The translations under genes were made by a program, and so were the position numbers. 32,188 nt of DNA from UBA7985 sp965661545. Lineage in GTDB: Bacteria; Pseudomonadota; Alphaproteobacteria; UBA7985. This document shows positions 24,147 to 32,188 of this stretch, piece after piece (position 1 is the first letter of the stretch; each line of letters starts with the position of its first letter). The notes under the pieces are model-generated. The model was not told where the DNA came from. It was given only the letters and a program-made list of their open reading frames with translations, and made no database searches. The stretch is from positions 1-32,188 of the forward strand of contig CBFIEF010000033.1 of assembly GCA_965661545.1 (NCBI GenBank), written 5' to 3'.

Positions 24147-24176
24147 TTGAAAAGCGGTGGTGAATCTCGCTTTAAT
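24147..24176 (+). promoter_or_regulatory. Candidate sigma70 promoter for pyrH
   Basis: TTGAAA (24147-24152) and TTTAAT (24171-24176) each match consensus at five of six bases and are 18 nt apart, directly after the tsf terminator. The predicted start near 24183 gives a leader of about 50 nt. An 8-base direct repeat TCAGTGAT occurs at 24178-24185 and 24201-24208, flanking the predicted start and leader. Confidence 0.55.
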
Positions 24177-24233
24177 CTCAGTGATGCCTCAGCTACAACA
24201 TCAGTGATCATATTCAAGGACAGGTAACGCTCA

Positions 24234-24968
24234 ATGCCAGATGGTACTCCGCAAGTCTTTCGTCGCGTTTTGTTGAAGATTTCAGGAGAGGCCTTGATGG
24301 GTGATCGTAGTTACGGGTTGGACCCGAACTACGTCGCGCGTGTGGCTGATGAAGTCAAAAGCGTGATGGAGCTGGGCGCTCAGGTTTGCTTGGTTGTCGG
24401 TGGCGGTAACATCTTTAGGGGCGTTTCCGGTGCGGCTGAGGGTATGGAGCGAGCGACCGGGGACCAGATGGGTATGCTGGCGACGGTGATCAACGCGCTG
24501 GCTATGCGCTCCGCGTTGCAGGATACCGGCGTCGAGTGCCGCGTGATGTCTGCCATTCCTATGAATAACGTCTGTGAGCCATTTATCAGGCAGAAGGCCC
24601 TGCGCCACCTGGAAAAAGGCCGCTGCGTGATTTTCGCTGCTGGAACAGGCAACCCGTTCTTCACAACAGACACGGCTGCGGCGCTGCGGGCGTCTGAGAT
24701 GAACTGTGATGCCTTGCTCAAGGGGACCAAAGTTGACGGCGTCTATAACGCTGATCCAGCCAAAGATCCCACCGCTGTCCGCTACGAGCGACTGTCTTTT
24801 CATCAGGTTCTTGCCGAGGATCTGAACGTCATGGACCACGCCGCCATTTCACTGGCCAGAGAGAACCATATTCCAATCCTCGTATTTTCGCTGAACGAGA
24901 TTGGTTCTATGGCCGCTGTTGTCCAGCAACAGGGCATGTTTACCATCGTCAACGACAACGGCGACTGA
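24234..24968 (+). CDS. pyrH: Uridylate kinase
   Basis: Bacterial UMP kinase of the amino-acid-kinase fold, phosphorylating UMP to UDP for nucleotide and envelope precursor synthesis. The 244 residues show KISGEAL (15-21) for ATP phosphate binding, GGGNIFRG (56-63) for UMP/ATP, GTGNPFFTTDTAAALRA in the middle and KVDGVYNADP, all in order. The N-terminal MPDGTPQVF is a short extension. ATG 24234 is preceded by AAGGA and CAGG (24216-24224). It lies between tsf and frr as in most bacteria. GTP activation and UTP inhibition are known for the family, not visible here. Confidence 0.98.
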   Translation: MPDGTPQVFRRVLLKISGEALMGDRSYGLDPNYVARVADEVKSVMELGAQVCLVVGGGNIFRGVSGAAEGMERATGDQMGMLATVINALAMRSALQDTGVECRVMSAIPMNNVCEPFIRQKALRHLEKGRCVIFAAGTGNPFFTTDTAAALRASEMNCDALLKGTKVDGVYNADPAKDPTAVRYERLSFHQVLAEDLNVMDHAAISLARENHIPILVFSLNEIGSMAAVVQQQGMFTIVNDNGD

Positions 24969-25125
24969 AGCCCGTCAGGAACGTGGTTTCGCAGGTGAAC
25001 AACTGACTGACAAACCGGCCTAGGCTTGGTAAACCTGCACGACAAACCGAGAAATATGGTCACGATTGGCGCATTGCTGCCGCAATGCTCAACCAAAGAT
25101 CCACGACTATCAGGAGCATGATTTC

Positions 25126-25683
25126 ATGACGGACGATCTGCTGAAAGATCTCGACAAGCGCATGTCTGGCGCAATTGAAAATTTCAAAACCGAACTGCTC
25201 GGCTTGCGCACAGGTCGTGCCTCTGCCGACCTGCTGGCTCCCGTGATGGTTGAAGCTTACGGCAGCAGTGTTCCGATCAATCAGGTGGGGGCGATTTCTG
25301 TGCCGGAGCCTCGGATGATCTCTGTTTCGGTTTGGGACAAGAGCATGGCGGGCGCGGTTGAGCGGGCCATTCGTGATGCTGGTCTGGGGCTGAACCCCAT
25401 GACTGACGGAACGCTGATCCGGGTTCCAATTCCAGACTTGAACGAAGAGCGTCGCAAAGAGTTGTCCAAGGTTGCGGGCAACTACGCTGAAGCGGCGCGC
25501 GTTGCTGTGCGGAACGTCCGCCGGGACGGCATGGACAAGTCGAAGAAGATGGAAAAAGACGGCGATATCCCAAAGGATGAGATGCACGACATCAACGACG
25601 AGATTCAGAAGCTCACCGATCGGCATGTTGGTTCCATCGATACGATGCTGACCGATAAGCAATCAGAAATTATGCAAGTTTAA
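25126..25683 (+). CDS. frr: Ribosome recycling factor
   Basis: Ribosome recycling factor splits post-termination ribosomes together with EF-G. The 185 residues are the exact family length. GLRTGRAS (26-33), VPEPRMISVSVWDK (59-72), DGTLIRVPIPDLNEERRKEL (94-113) and VRNVRRDGMDK (128-138, with the key arginine R132) are all present. The start is ATG 25126, with CAGGAG at 25111-25116; the frame runs 20 codons further upstream to 25066 but that extension has no support. It is 157 nt after pyrH and 83 nt before uppS on the same strand. Confidence 0.98.
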   Translation: MTDDLLKDLDKRMSGAIENFKTELLGLRTGRASADLLAPVMVEAYGSSVPINQVGAISVPEPRMISVSVWDKSMAGAVERAIRDAGLGLNPMTDGTLIRVPIPDLNEERRKELSKVAGNYAEAARVAVRNVRRDGMDKSKKMEKDGDIPKDEMHDINDEIQKLTDRHVGSIDTMLTDKQSEIMQV

Positions 25684-25766
25684 TAGTCTTGAAACGCCCT
25701 TAGTGGCGGCTAATGCTTTGTCATGTCGTGGTGACTGCTTGGTTTGTTCAAGAAGGAAAGATTGGG

Positions 25767-26519
25767 ATGTCTAACAAGCGACCGGTTGCATCTGTTGATC
25801 GGGATAAACTTCCAAAGCACCTTGCCGTCATTATGGATGGCAATGGCCGTTGGGCCCGTGAGCGTGGCATGCCGCGCACTTTTGGGCACAAGCAAGGGGT
25901 GGAAGCCACCAAGCGTTTGGTTACCGCAGCCCGTGACGTTGGCATCGAGCACCTAACGATCTATGGGTTTTCGACCGAGAATTGGGCGCGGCCAAAGGAC
26001 GAAGTTGACGTTCTCATGGGTCTGCTGAAATCGTACTTCAACGCTGAAATTTCCGAACTCCATCGCGCCAACATTCGCATCCGCGTCATAGGCAACAAAA
26101 GTGACTTCTCGCGAGATATTGAGGCGCTTTTGAACCGCTCCGAAACGCTGACGGAGCATAACGACGGTATGACCCTGTGTGTGGCGCTGTCCTATGGTGG
26201 TCGGAACGAGATCGCAACGTCCGTGCAGTCGCTGGCTGCGCGTGTCGCGGCGGGTGAGCTGGCACCGGAAGAGATCACAGCCGAGATGGTTGCCTCTGGA
26301 TTGGAAACCGCAGACCTTCCTGACCCAGATTTGATCATCCGCACGTCTGGTGAGCAGCGTTTATCGAACTTTTTGCTCTGGCAAGCCGCTTATGCGGAGT
26401 TATATTTTGATCCGGTGCTCTGGCCAGATTACTCGGCCGAACACCTCGCATCCGCGTTGAATGTCTTTGCGAACCGGGAGCGACGATTCGGTGGGTTGAA
26501 GGCACAGACTGCCCTTTGA
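25767..26519 (+). CDS. uppS: Undecaprenyl diphosphate synthase (cis-prenyltransferase)
   Basis: Adds isoprenyl units in cis to farnesyl diphosphate to make undecaprenyl diphosphate, the lipid carrier for peptidoglycan and other envelope glycans. The 250 residues contain the catalytic motif VIMDGNGRWA with D24, then RTFGHKQG, LTIYGFSTENW, and the C-terminal RTSGEQRLSNFLLWQ with WPDY. The start is ATG 25767, with AAGGAAAG at 25752-25759; the frame upstream to 25713 has no site. It is followed by cdsA after 27 nt, the standard uppS-cdsA order. Confidence 0.97.
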   Translation: MSNKRPVASVDRDKLPKHLAVIMDGNGRWARERGMPRTFGHKQGVEATKRLVTAARDVGIEHLTIYGFSTENWARPKDEVDVLMGLLKSYFNAEISELHRANIRIRVIGNKSDFSRDIEALLNRSETLTEHNDGMTLCVALSYGGRNEIATSVQSLAARVAAGELAPEEITAEMVASGLETADLPDPDLIIRTSGEQRLSNFLLWQAAYAELYFDPVLWPDYSAEHLASALNVFANRERRFGGLKAQTAL

Positions 26520-26546
26520 GGGGCGCACAAACCGACAAGGCGTGGA

Positions 26547-27368
26547 ATGACTCAAAACAGTCAGCCAATTGCTCAGCCAACAACCAGTGAAAAACTGAGA
26601 TCGCGTGTCCTGACCGGACTGGCTGCGACGGCTTTTGGCCTCATCGTCTTTGCGGTTGGCTCACCCTTGGTTCAATTCGCCGGCATGTTTATCGCGCTTG
26701 TGATTGCCTATGAGTGGAGCGCAATCATTCGCGGTACCAACCAACCCTCAATTGCCAGTGCACTGATGTTCTTTGGTGTGGGTTTGACCGTTTTTGCCAC
26801 GGGATACAGCGCGTTTTGGGTTGCTGGTATTGGGATGGCGGTGATGTGCGGGCTGACCGCCATTGCCGCGTGGAACAACCCGACTGAGCGGCTTTGGCTG
26901 CCGCTGGGCATTCTTTACGCTGCTGTTCCATGGTCGCTGTTGGTCGGTCTGTATGTGGTTGGTGGGATTGGTCCATGGTTGCTCTTTATCGGCTTGTCGA
27001 TGGTGATCAACGCCGATATCGCAGCCTACTTTGCAGGCAAGCACTTGGGCGGCCCTAAACTTGCCCCTCGAATCAGCCCGAAAAAGACTTGGATTGGTCT
27101 GCTGATGGGTGTGGCGGCTGGATATCTGGTGGCGCAGGTCATGGTGACATGGTCGCCAATCACATCGTGGACCTTCGCCCTTGCCGCGCCTTTCCTTGCC
27201 GCGCTGTCACAGGTTTCCGACTTGATGGAAAGCATGGTCAAGCGGCGGTTTGGTGTGAAGGATGCGGGGAAGCTGTTGCCCGGTCATGGCGGCGTGATGG
27301 ACCGGATGGACGGCATGACGCTAACCTCTGTGGCTTTGGCAGCGTTCTGCTGGCTTGGGTGGCAGTGA
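26547..27368 (+). CDS. cdsA: Phosphatidate cytidylyltransferase
   Basis: Makes CDP-diacylglycerol from phosphatidic acid and CTP at the inner membrane, the branch point for bacterial phospholipids. The 273-residue protein has about seven to eight hydrophobic segments. The CDP-DAG synthase signature near the C-terminus (about 229-253) reads VKRRFGVKDAGKLLPGHGG followed by VMDR, matching the pattern K-R-x4-K-D ... H-G-G-x-x-D-R. ISPKKTWIG lies in a cytosolic loop as expected. The stop overlaps nothing; dxr starts 3 nt further, so the two are translationally close. Confidence 0.96.
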   Translation: MTQNSQPIAQPTTSEKLRSRVLTGLAATAFGLIVFAVGSPLVQFAGMFIALVIAYEWSAIIRGTNQPSIASALMFFGVGLTVFATGYSAFWVAGIGMAVMCGLTAIAAWNNPTERLWLPLGILYAAVPWSLLVGLYVVGGIGPWLLFIGLSMVINADIAAYFAGKHLGGPKLAPRISPKKTWIGLLMGVAAGYLVAQVMVTWSPITSWTFALAAPFLAALSQVSDLMESMVKRRFGVKDAGKLLPGHGGVMDRMDGMTLTSVALAAFCWLGWQ

Positions 27369-27371
27369 TCC

Positions 27372-28547
27372 GTGGATAGACCGCAAACCCAAACCCGCGT
27401 TTCCATTCTTGGCGCAACGGGCAGCATTGGCAGCTCGACGTTGCGTGTTTTGGCACATAACCCTGAACAGTTCGCAGTGGTGTCCTTGGTGGCACAGCGC
27501 AACGTAGAGCGCTTGGCTGAAATCGCGCTGCAAACGCGGGCTGAGTTTGTTGCTATTGCTGATGAACGCCAATTCGCAGCCCTAAAAGACCGCTTATCAG
27601 GCTCGTCTATTGAAGTTGGCGCTGGTAGCGAAGCTGTAACTGAAGCTGCTGCACGACAGGCGGACGTGGTGGTCAGTGCAATTACGGGCTACGCAGGTTT
27701 GCGATCCACCCTTGCAGCCGCTCGGTCAGGCGCAAACCTTGCGCTGGCCAACAAAGAAGCGATGGTTACTGCGGGATCGATGGTGAAGGCGGCTTTAGAA
27801 GAGGGCGGCGGCACGCTGATCCCGGTCGATTCTGAGCACGCGGCCCTGTTCCAGTCACTCTGGGGCCAAGACCGCGAAGCCATCACGCAACTGATACTGA
27901 CCGCTTCTGGCGGACCGTTTCGGACGTGGACAAAGGAAGACATTCAGCAGGCGACGCCTGAACAGGCACTTAAGCATCCGAATTGGGATATGGGAGCCAA
28001 AGTCACGATCGACTCGGCTTCGATGATGAACAAGGGGCTTGAGCTGATCGAGGCGCAGCAAATCTTCGATATTGCGCCGGACCGGCTTGATGTCGTGGTC
28101 CACCCCCAGTCGATTGTTCACTCACTCGTGGCCTACAATGATGGAGGCCAGTTGGCGCAGCTTGGGGTGCCGGACATGCAAACACCGATTTCGGCTGCTT
28201 TGCGATGGCCCAAACGCACAAAAACGTCGGTGCCGCCACTGGATCTGGCGCAATACGGAAATCTCACGTTTGAACCACCAGACCGCGACCGCTTTCCCTG
28301 CTTGTCCTTGGCCGAGGCTGCGATGCGCCAAGGCGGGGCGGCACCCATTGCGATGAATGCTGCAAACGAAGTCGCCGTGCGGGCGTTTTTGGACGGTACT
28401 TGCCGGTTTGGGGGCATCGCACAGATTGTGGAGAACGTGCTGGAGCAAACGCGGGCTGAGCCTCCAGAATCGTTGGATGAAATTGCCATTATCGATGCGG
28501 ATAGTCGGACAAAAGCACATGCTTCAGTGGCCAAATTCTCCAAATAA
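27372..28547 (+). CDS. dxr: 1-deoxy-D-xylulose 5-phosphate reductoisomerase
   Basis: The first committed enzyme of the MEP isoprenoid pathway, converting DXP to MEP with NADPH and a divalent metal. The 391-residue length is typical. Motifs in order are LGATGSIGSSTL (13-24, NADPH), ANKEAMV (126-132), VDSEH (152-156, with metal ligands D153/E155), ASGGPFR, NWDMGAKVTIDSASMMNKGLE (third metal ligand in GLELIEA, 222-228), HPQSIVHS and MQTPISAALRWP. The start is GTG 27372, 3 nt after cdsA, with only a weak GGTGG site in the cdsA tail, suggesting coupled translation. It feeds UppS upstream in the same operon. Confidence 0.98.
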   Translation: MDRPQTQTRVSILGATGSIGSSTLRVLAHNPEQFAVVSLVAQRNVERLAEIALQTRAEFVAIADERQFAALKDRLSGSSIEVGAGSEAVTEAAARQADVVVSAITGYAGLRSTLAAARSGANLALANKEAMVTAGSMVKAALEEGGGTLIPVDSEHAALFQSLWGQDREAITQLILTASGGPFRTWTKEDIQQATPEQALKHPNWDMGAKVTIDSASMMNKGLELIEAQQIFDIAPDRLDVVVHPQSIVHSLVAYNDGGQLAQLGVPDMQTPISAALRWPKRTKTSVPPLDLAQYGNLTFEPPDRDRFPCLSLAEAAMRQGGAAPIAMNAANEVAVRAFLDGTCRFGGIAQIVENVLEQTRAEPPESLDEIAIIDADSRTKAHASVAKFSK

Positions 28548-28668
28548 AGTGACCCATGGTGCGCTTGGCATAAAACCAGCAAGGCTTTATCCACATTATA
28601 CGGTTCAGGGGGCAGGACGCTGGTTCAGAAGCCTGCTATCTCCTTGAAAGTCGAGCACGGTCAATTTC

Positions 28669-28687
28669 TGGCCGACTTTTTCGGCCA
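28669..28687 (+). other. Hairpin in the dxr-rseP gap
   Basis: TGGCCGA (28669-28675) and TCGGCCA (28681-28687) make a perfect 7-bp stem with a 5-nt loop. A short GTTTT follows five bases later, so it may be a weak terminator or an mRNA processing point. The 229-nt gap 28548-28776 is long for this operon; apart from a TTGAAA (28644-28649) with no good -10, I see nothing else in it. Confidence 0.45.
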
Positions 28688-28776
28688 ATAGGTTTTAATC
28701 TGCGGCAGAAGTCGCGTAATGCAATGCATGCTGGCGTGTTAACGCGCATCGCTTGCGAAGGAGAAATGAGCGACAC

Positions 28777-29889
28777 ATGGGGTCTATTCTCGACATCCTG
28801 CTATACAACGTTGTCGCTTTTCTCGCGGTCCTCACAGTTATTGTTGCGGTCCATGAAGCGGGACATTTCTTTGTCGCGCGCTTGTGCCGGGTTCGCGTGC
28901 TGACGTTTTCCATCGGCTTTGGGCCGGAACTCTTCGGTTGGACCGGTAAGGCTGGTACGCGCTACAAACTCTCGCTGCTCCCGCTTGGCGGTTACGTGCA
29001 GATGGCTGGCGGCTTGATGCCGGATAAACCTGAAGCGCTAGAGCAGGGGGCGTTCCCGTCACGACCTGTTTGGCAGCGCGCTTTGGTCATTCTCGCAGGT
29101 CCGTTTGCTAACTTCGCTTTTGCCTTTGCTATCTTGTTTGTCATGGCCATGACATTTGGCAGCGCGACGCTCCCGGCTAAAATTGGCGGTTTTACTGACA
29201 ATTCTGCAGCGGCAGATACGGCGCTTGCCGAGGGTGATGTCATCGTTTCGGTCAATGGGAAGACGACAGAGACCTTTGGCGACGTTGCGCGGATTATGGC
29301 GCTGCATACGGGCGGCGCTTTGGATATCCAAGCGCAGCGCCCTGACGGCGGTCGCTTTGTCGTTACTCTGGAGCCAAACGAAGAATTCATCGAAACTGCG
29401 ACCGGCCCGGTTCGGGTTTTCCGTTTGGGTATTCGGGCAACCGATGAAGTTGAGCGCCAAAGCTATGGCGTTATTGGTGCATCTGGCGCTGCGGTGGGAA
29501 ACCAAATTGAAATCACGTCAATGGTGTTTCAAGGAATGGGGCAGGTTTTAACGGGCCGTCGTCCTGTGACTGAATTGGAAGGCCCGGTAGGGATTTCCCA
29601 ACATGTGGCGGAAGCTTCGCGCTCGGGGCTATGGACCGTGCTGCAGATGATGGTTTTCTTGAACATGATCATCGGCCTGATGAACTTGCTTCCCATTCCC
29701 GTTTTGGATGGGGGGCATCTTGTTTTTCTGGCCTATGAGGCAGTTTTCCGCCGTCCATTGCCCACACGTGTGATGGAAGTAGCGCTGATGATTGGGCTGG
29801 GTTTGATAATTGCTCAGTTTGCATTTGTAACTTTTCAAGACTTGGTGCCTAACCGGACGATGATTCCGGGATGGCTTCCCCGGTTTTAA
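28777..29889 (+). CDS. rseP: RIP metalloprotease RseP (site-2 protease)
   Basis: An intramembrane zinc metalloprotease which in the family cleaves anti-sigma factors after a first site-1 cut and clears signal-peptide remnants. The 370 residues have HEAGH (26-30) in the first membrane helix, the second-half motif NLLPIPVLDGGHL ending near 315 with D311 as third zinc ligand, and about four membrane segments. Only one PDZ domain is evident (about residues 128-200), whereas E. coli RseP has two. The start is ATG 28777; AAGGAG (28758-28763) is 13 nt away, a long spacing, and a TTG at 28753 in the same frame overlaps that site. bamA follows 13 nt after the stop. Confidence 0.96.
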   Translation: MGSILDILLYNVVAFLAVLTVIVAVHEAGHFFVARLCRVRVLTFSIGFGPELFGWTGKAGTRYKLSLLPLGGYVQMAGGLMPDKPEALEQGAFPSRPVWQRALVILAGPFANFAFAFAILFVMAMTFGSATLPAKIGGFTDNSAAADTALAEGDVIVSVNGKTTETFGDVARIMALHTGGALDIQAQRPDGGRFVVTLEPNEEFIETATGPVRVFRLGIRATDEVERQSYGVIGASGAAVGNQIEITSMVFQGMGQVLTGRRPVTELEGPVGISQHVAEASRSGLWTVLQMMVFLNMIIGLMNLLPIPVLDGGHLVFLAYEAVFRRPLPTRVMEVALMIGLGLIIAQFAFVTFQDLVPNRTMIPGWLPRF

Positions 29890-29902
29890 TGGGGTTTTTT
29901 GA

Positions 29903-32188
29903 ATGCGTTTGTTGAACAAACAGTTCGTTAAGCACACAGACCGTATTTTGACGGCGCTGGCGGCTGGCCTGATTTTCAGTGCCGGGGTGGCAGGCGCGCA
30001 ATTTCCGGTAACCGCTGAACAAGCCGCTGAGCTTGTGCAAGCCCAGGTCGTTGCCGGCGCCGAAGCTGACGCTGCTGCTGTTGAAGCGGCGGCGGAATCG
30101 GTGGTGCAGTTTGACCCACTTGCGCCGGAAGTTTACGGCGAAGGAACAATCAGCCAGATCTTGGTACAGGGCAACCAACGCCTCTCGACCAACACGATCC
30201 TGACATTGCTGCCGGTTCAGGTTGGCGATGATTTCCAGCCCCTCCGCTTGGATGCAGCACTTAAAGCGCTTTACGCAACCGGACAATTTGCTGACGTGCG
30301 CTTGGACCGCCAAGGAAGCGTTCTGGTTATTCAGGTGCGTGAGAACGTGCTGATCAATCAAATTGCGTTTGAGGGGAACCAAGCCATCGGTGATGGTGAT
30401 TTGAACCAAATCATCGAAACTGCGCCCCGGACCGTTTTGACGCGGACCAAAGTCGCCCGCGACATTCAGAAGATGAAGGACCAATACCAGCGCGAAGGGC
30501 GTCTGTTGGTTTTGATCGAGCCAAAGATCATTCCGCTGACGGGCAATCGGGCGAACCTCGTTTTCGAAATTAACGAAGGATCGCGCGCGCGGGTTGATGC
30601 CGTTAACTTTGTGGGGAACACGGCCTACACAGATCGCCGCCTGCGGTCAGCCATTCTGACACGTCAAACGAACCTGCTGCGAAATCTGTTGCAGGGGGAC
30701 GGCTTTGCGCCAGATCGCATTTCAGTCGATCGGCGTTTCCTGACAGAATATTACCAATCACGCGGCTATGCTGACTTTGAAGTCATCTCGGCTATTGCCG
30801 AACAAACCCCGGAAAAGCGCGGTTTCATAATCACCTTCACCGTCAAAGAGGGGCTGAAATACCGCTTTGGTCGGGTGCGGATCGCCAACAATTTGCCGGG
30901 CGTTGATACCTCCCGCCTCGTCAACCAGCTCAAGGTGCGCACAGGCCGAACCTATGATGTTCTGGACGTTGAAGAAACGCGTGAGGATATGATCGAGCGC
31001 GTGTCGAGCCAAGGTTTCCCATTTGTCGACGTGGTGGTGACCGAAGATAGCGATCCAGCGCGCGGCGTTGTTGACCTGACCTTCACCATCGAAGAGGGCC
31101 CGCGCCTGTTCGTCGAGCGGATCTCGATTGAGGGCAACGAGCGTACAGCCGACGACGTCATCCGGCGCGAATTCCGCCTGTCGGAAGGCGATGCATTCTC
31201 AGTATCGAAGCTCCAGCGTTCCCAGGAACGTCTGTTGAGCCTCGGATTTTTCTCCTCTGTTGAATTGGAGCCAGAAAGTGGCTCCTCCAGCGATCAAGTC
31301 ACGGTTAATACGATCGTTGAAGAACAGCGGACTGGTGAATTGCGCTTGGGTGGAACGTATTCCAACTCAGCCGGCATCCTGGGTAACTTCAAGATCGCCG
31401 ATCGGAACTTCCGAGGGCGCGGCCAGCGTTATGACCTGGACATCAATGCGGGTGTTGATGACAAAGAAGCATCATTCAGCTTCACTGAGCCCTATTTCTT
31501 GGGCCGCGAAGTCAGTGCTGGTTCCAAGGTTTTCTATCAAGATCAGAACGTCAACGATATCTATGACCGTCGTGAGATCGGCGCACAAACAACGCTAGGC
31601 TATAAGCTGTCTGAGCATTTGCAGCAGACTTGGACCTACGCGCTGACCCGCACAGAGGTTACAGATATCGACCCCCTTGCTTCACTGCTCATTACGCAGC
31701 AGGCAGGTGTGACTGTCCGTTCCGAGCTGCGGCACTCGTTGTTTTATGACAAACGCGACGTAGCGATTAACCCGACTGAGGGCTACTTGCTGGCGATGCG
31801 AAACAGCGTGGCAGGACTCGGAGGATCGGTTCGCTACGCCAAGACAACGGCTGAAGCGACACATTATCTGCCTTTGGGCGAGACTTTCACGATCGCGACG
31901 CGCGCTGAAGGTGGGTTCATTGAAGGCTTGGGTCAGGACACTTTGCTTGCCGACCGTTTCTTTGTCGGTGGTGATTTGATCCGTGGTTTCACGTCATCGG
32001 GTATCGGTCCGCGTGCTTCGTCCGGTGGCGCACTGGGAGCGTCGAAGTTTTGGCGGACGTCTGCGGAGCTGCGTTTTCCGGTTCCGGGCGTTGCAGAACA
32101 AGGGGTTAAGGGCCGCTTCTTCTTGGATGCTGGCTCGGCGTGGGATGTTGGTCAGGAGACGGGCACAATCGAAGTGAATGATAGTGCT
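29903..32188 (+). CDS. bamA: Outer membrane protein assembly factor BamA, 3' truncated by the window edge
   Basis: The central Omp85 component of the BAM complex, inserting beta-barrel proteins into the outer membrane. The frame is open from ATG 29903 to the last base, giving 762 residues. A signal peptide ends near A32 (AGVAGA before QFP). After an Ala/Glu-rich spacer (33-79), POTRA 1 starts at ISQILVQGNQRLS, and further POTRA repeats end in VERISIEGNERTADDVIRREF (POTRA 5). The barrel starts at ELRLGGTYSNSAGILG. The Omp85 loop-6 motif is DLIRGFTSSGIGPR, with IRGF for the usual VRGF. Family length suggests only a few tens of residues are missing. GGGG at 29891-29894 is a modest ribosome binding site. 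It is 13 nt after rseP, the standard order. Confidence 0.97.
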   Translation, partial: MRLLNKQFVKHTDRILTALAAGLIFSAGVAGAQFPVTAEQAAELVQAQVVAGAEADAAAVEAAAESVVQFDPLAPEVYGEGTISQILVQGNQRLSTNTILTLLPVQVGDDFQPLRLDAALKALYATGQFADVRLDRQGSVLVIQVRENVLINQIAFEGNQAIGDGDLNQIIETAPRTVLTRTKVARDIQKMKDQYQREGRLLVLIEPKIIPLTGNRANLVFEINEGSRARVDAVNFVGNTAYTDRRLRSAILTRQTNLLRNLLQGDGFAPDRISVDRRFLTEYYQSRGYADFEVISAIAEQTPEKRGFIITFTVKEGLKYRFGRVRIANNLPGVDTSRLVNQLKVRTGRTYDVLDVEETREDMIERVSSQGFPFVDVVVTEDSDPARGVVDLTFTIEEGPRLFVERISIEGNERTADDVIRREFRLSEGDAFSVSKLQRSQERLLSLGFFSSVELEPESGSSSDQVTVNTIVEEQRTGELRLGGTYSNSAGILGNFKIADRNFRGRGQRYDLDINAGVDDKEASFSFTEPYFLGREVSAGSKVFYQDQNVNDIYDRREIGAQTTLGYKLSEHLQQTWTYALTRTEVTDIDPLASLLITQQAGVTVRSELRHSLFYDKRDVAINPTEGYLLAMRNSVAGLGGSVRYAKTTAEATHYLPLGETFTIATRAEGGFIEGLGQDTLLADRFFVGGDLIRGFTSSGIGPRASSGGALGASKFWRTSAELRFPVPGVAEQGVKGRFFLDAGSAWDVGQETGTIEVNDSA

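Overview
The window is ordinary chromosome from an alphaproteobacterium. It has mid-to-high GC by eye, dense coding, and housekeeping blocks in alphaproteobacterial order: rpoA-rplQ, rluD next to rpoH, and rpsB-tsf-pyrH-frr-uppS-cdsA-dxr-rseP-bamA. From memory of the families, the S2 and RpoA sequences read more like Rhodospirillales-type proteins than Rhodobacteraceae ones. The order cannot be fixed without a tree. I saw no insertion sequence, integrase, CRISPR array, tRNA or rRNA. Every gene inside the window looks intact; rpoA is cut at its 5' end and bamA at its 3' end by the window edges. No gap between genes exceeds about 240 bases.

Layout. 1-1606: the end of the ribosomal/RNA polymerase operon (rpoA, rplQ) closed by a strong terminator. 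1669-5816: a small heme-binding-type protein directly abutting a Sco copper chaperone, a convergent renalase-like flavoprotein, an exported cysteine-paired lipoprotein and a threonine aldolase. 5863-8596: rluD, the heat-shock sigma factor rpoH with a long leader and a terminator, then glyoxalase I. 8712-11468: a large AsmA-family envelope protein. 11465-17572 (minus strand): iron-type alcohol dehydrogenase, MATE exporter, ppk and ppx, the last three probably one unit. 17667-19157: nitronate monooxygenase facing a DUF192 exported protein. 19293-21170: a TPP riboswitch followed by thiX and thiY and a terminator. 21198-22025: a tandem universal stress protein. 22196-32188: translation (rpsB, tsf, frr), UMP kinase, isoprenoid/phospholipid synthesis (dxr, uppS, cdsA) and outer-membrane biogenesis (rseP, bamA).

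How the genes work together. The right-hand third couples protein synthesis to envelope growth. Dxr opens the MEP isoprenoid pathway, UppS makes the undecaprenyl carrier, CdsA makes CDP-diacylglycerol, RseP is the site-2 protease and BamA inserts outer-membrane proteins. ppk and ppx make and degrade polyphosphate. The thi pair imports a pyrimidine precursor of thiamine when TPP is low; its ATPase is not in this window.

The most interesting items are four. (1) The lipoprotein at 3907-4785 appears to be an exported relative of a phage-virion-type domain, split by a cysteine-rich insertion. (2) The TPP riboswitch places the thiX GTG start inside its own closing helix. (3) All four convergent gene junctions in the window are 8 nt or less, and two of them share or abut stop codons. 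(4) There are unusual appendages on AsmA, Ppk and BamA. I did not find a clearly new multi-gene system.
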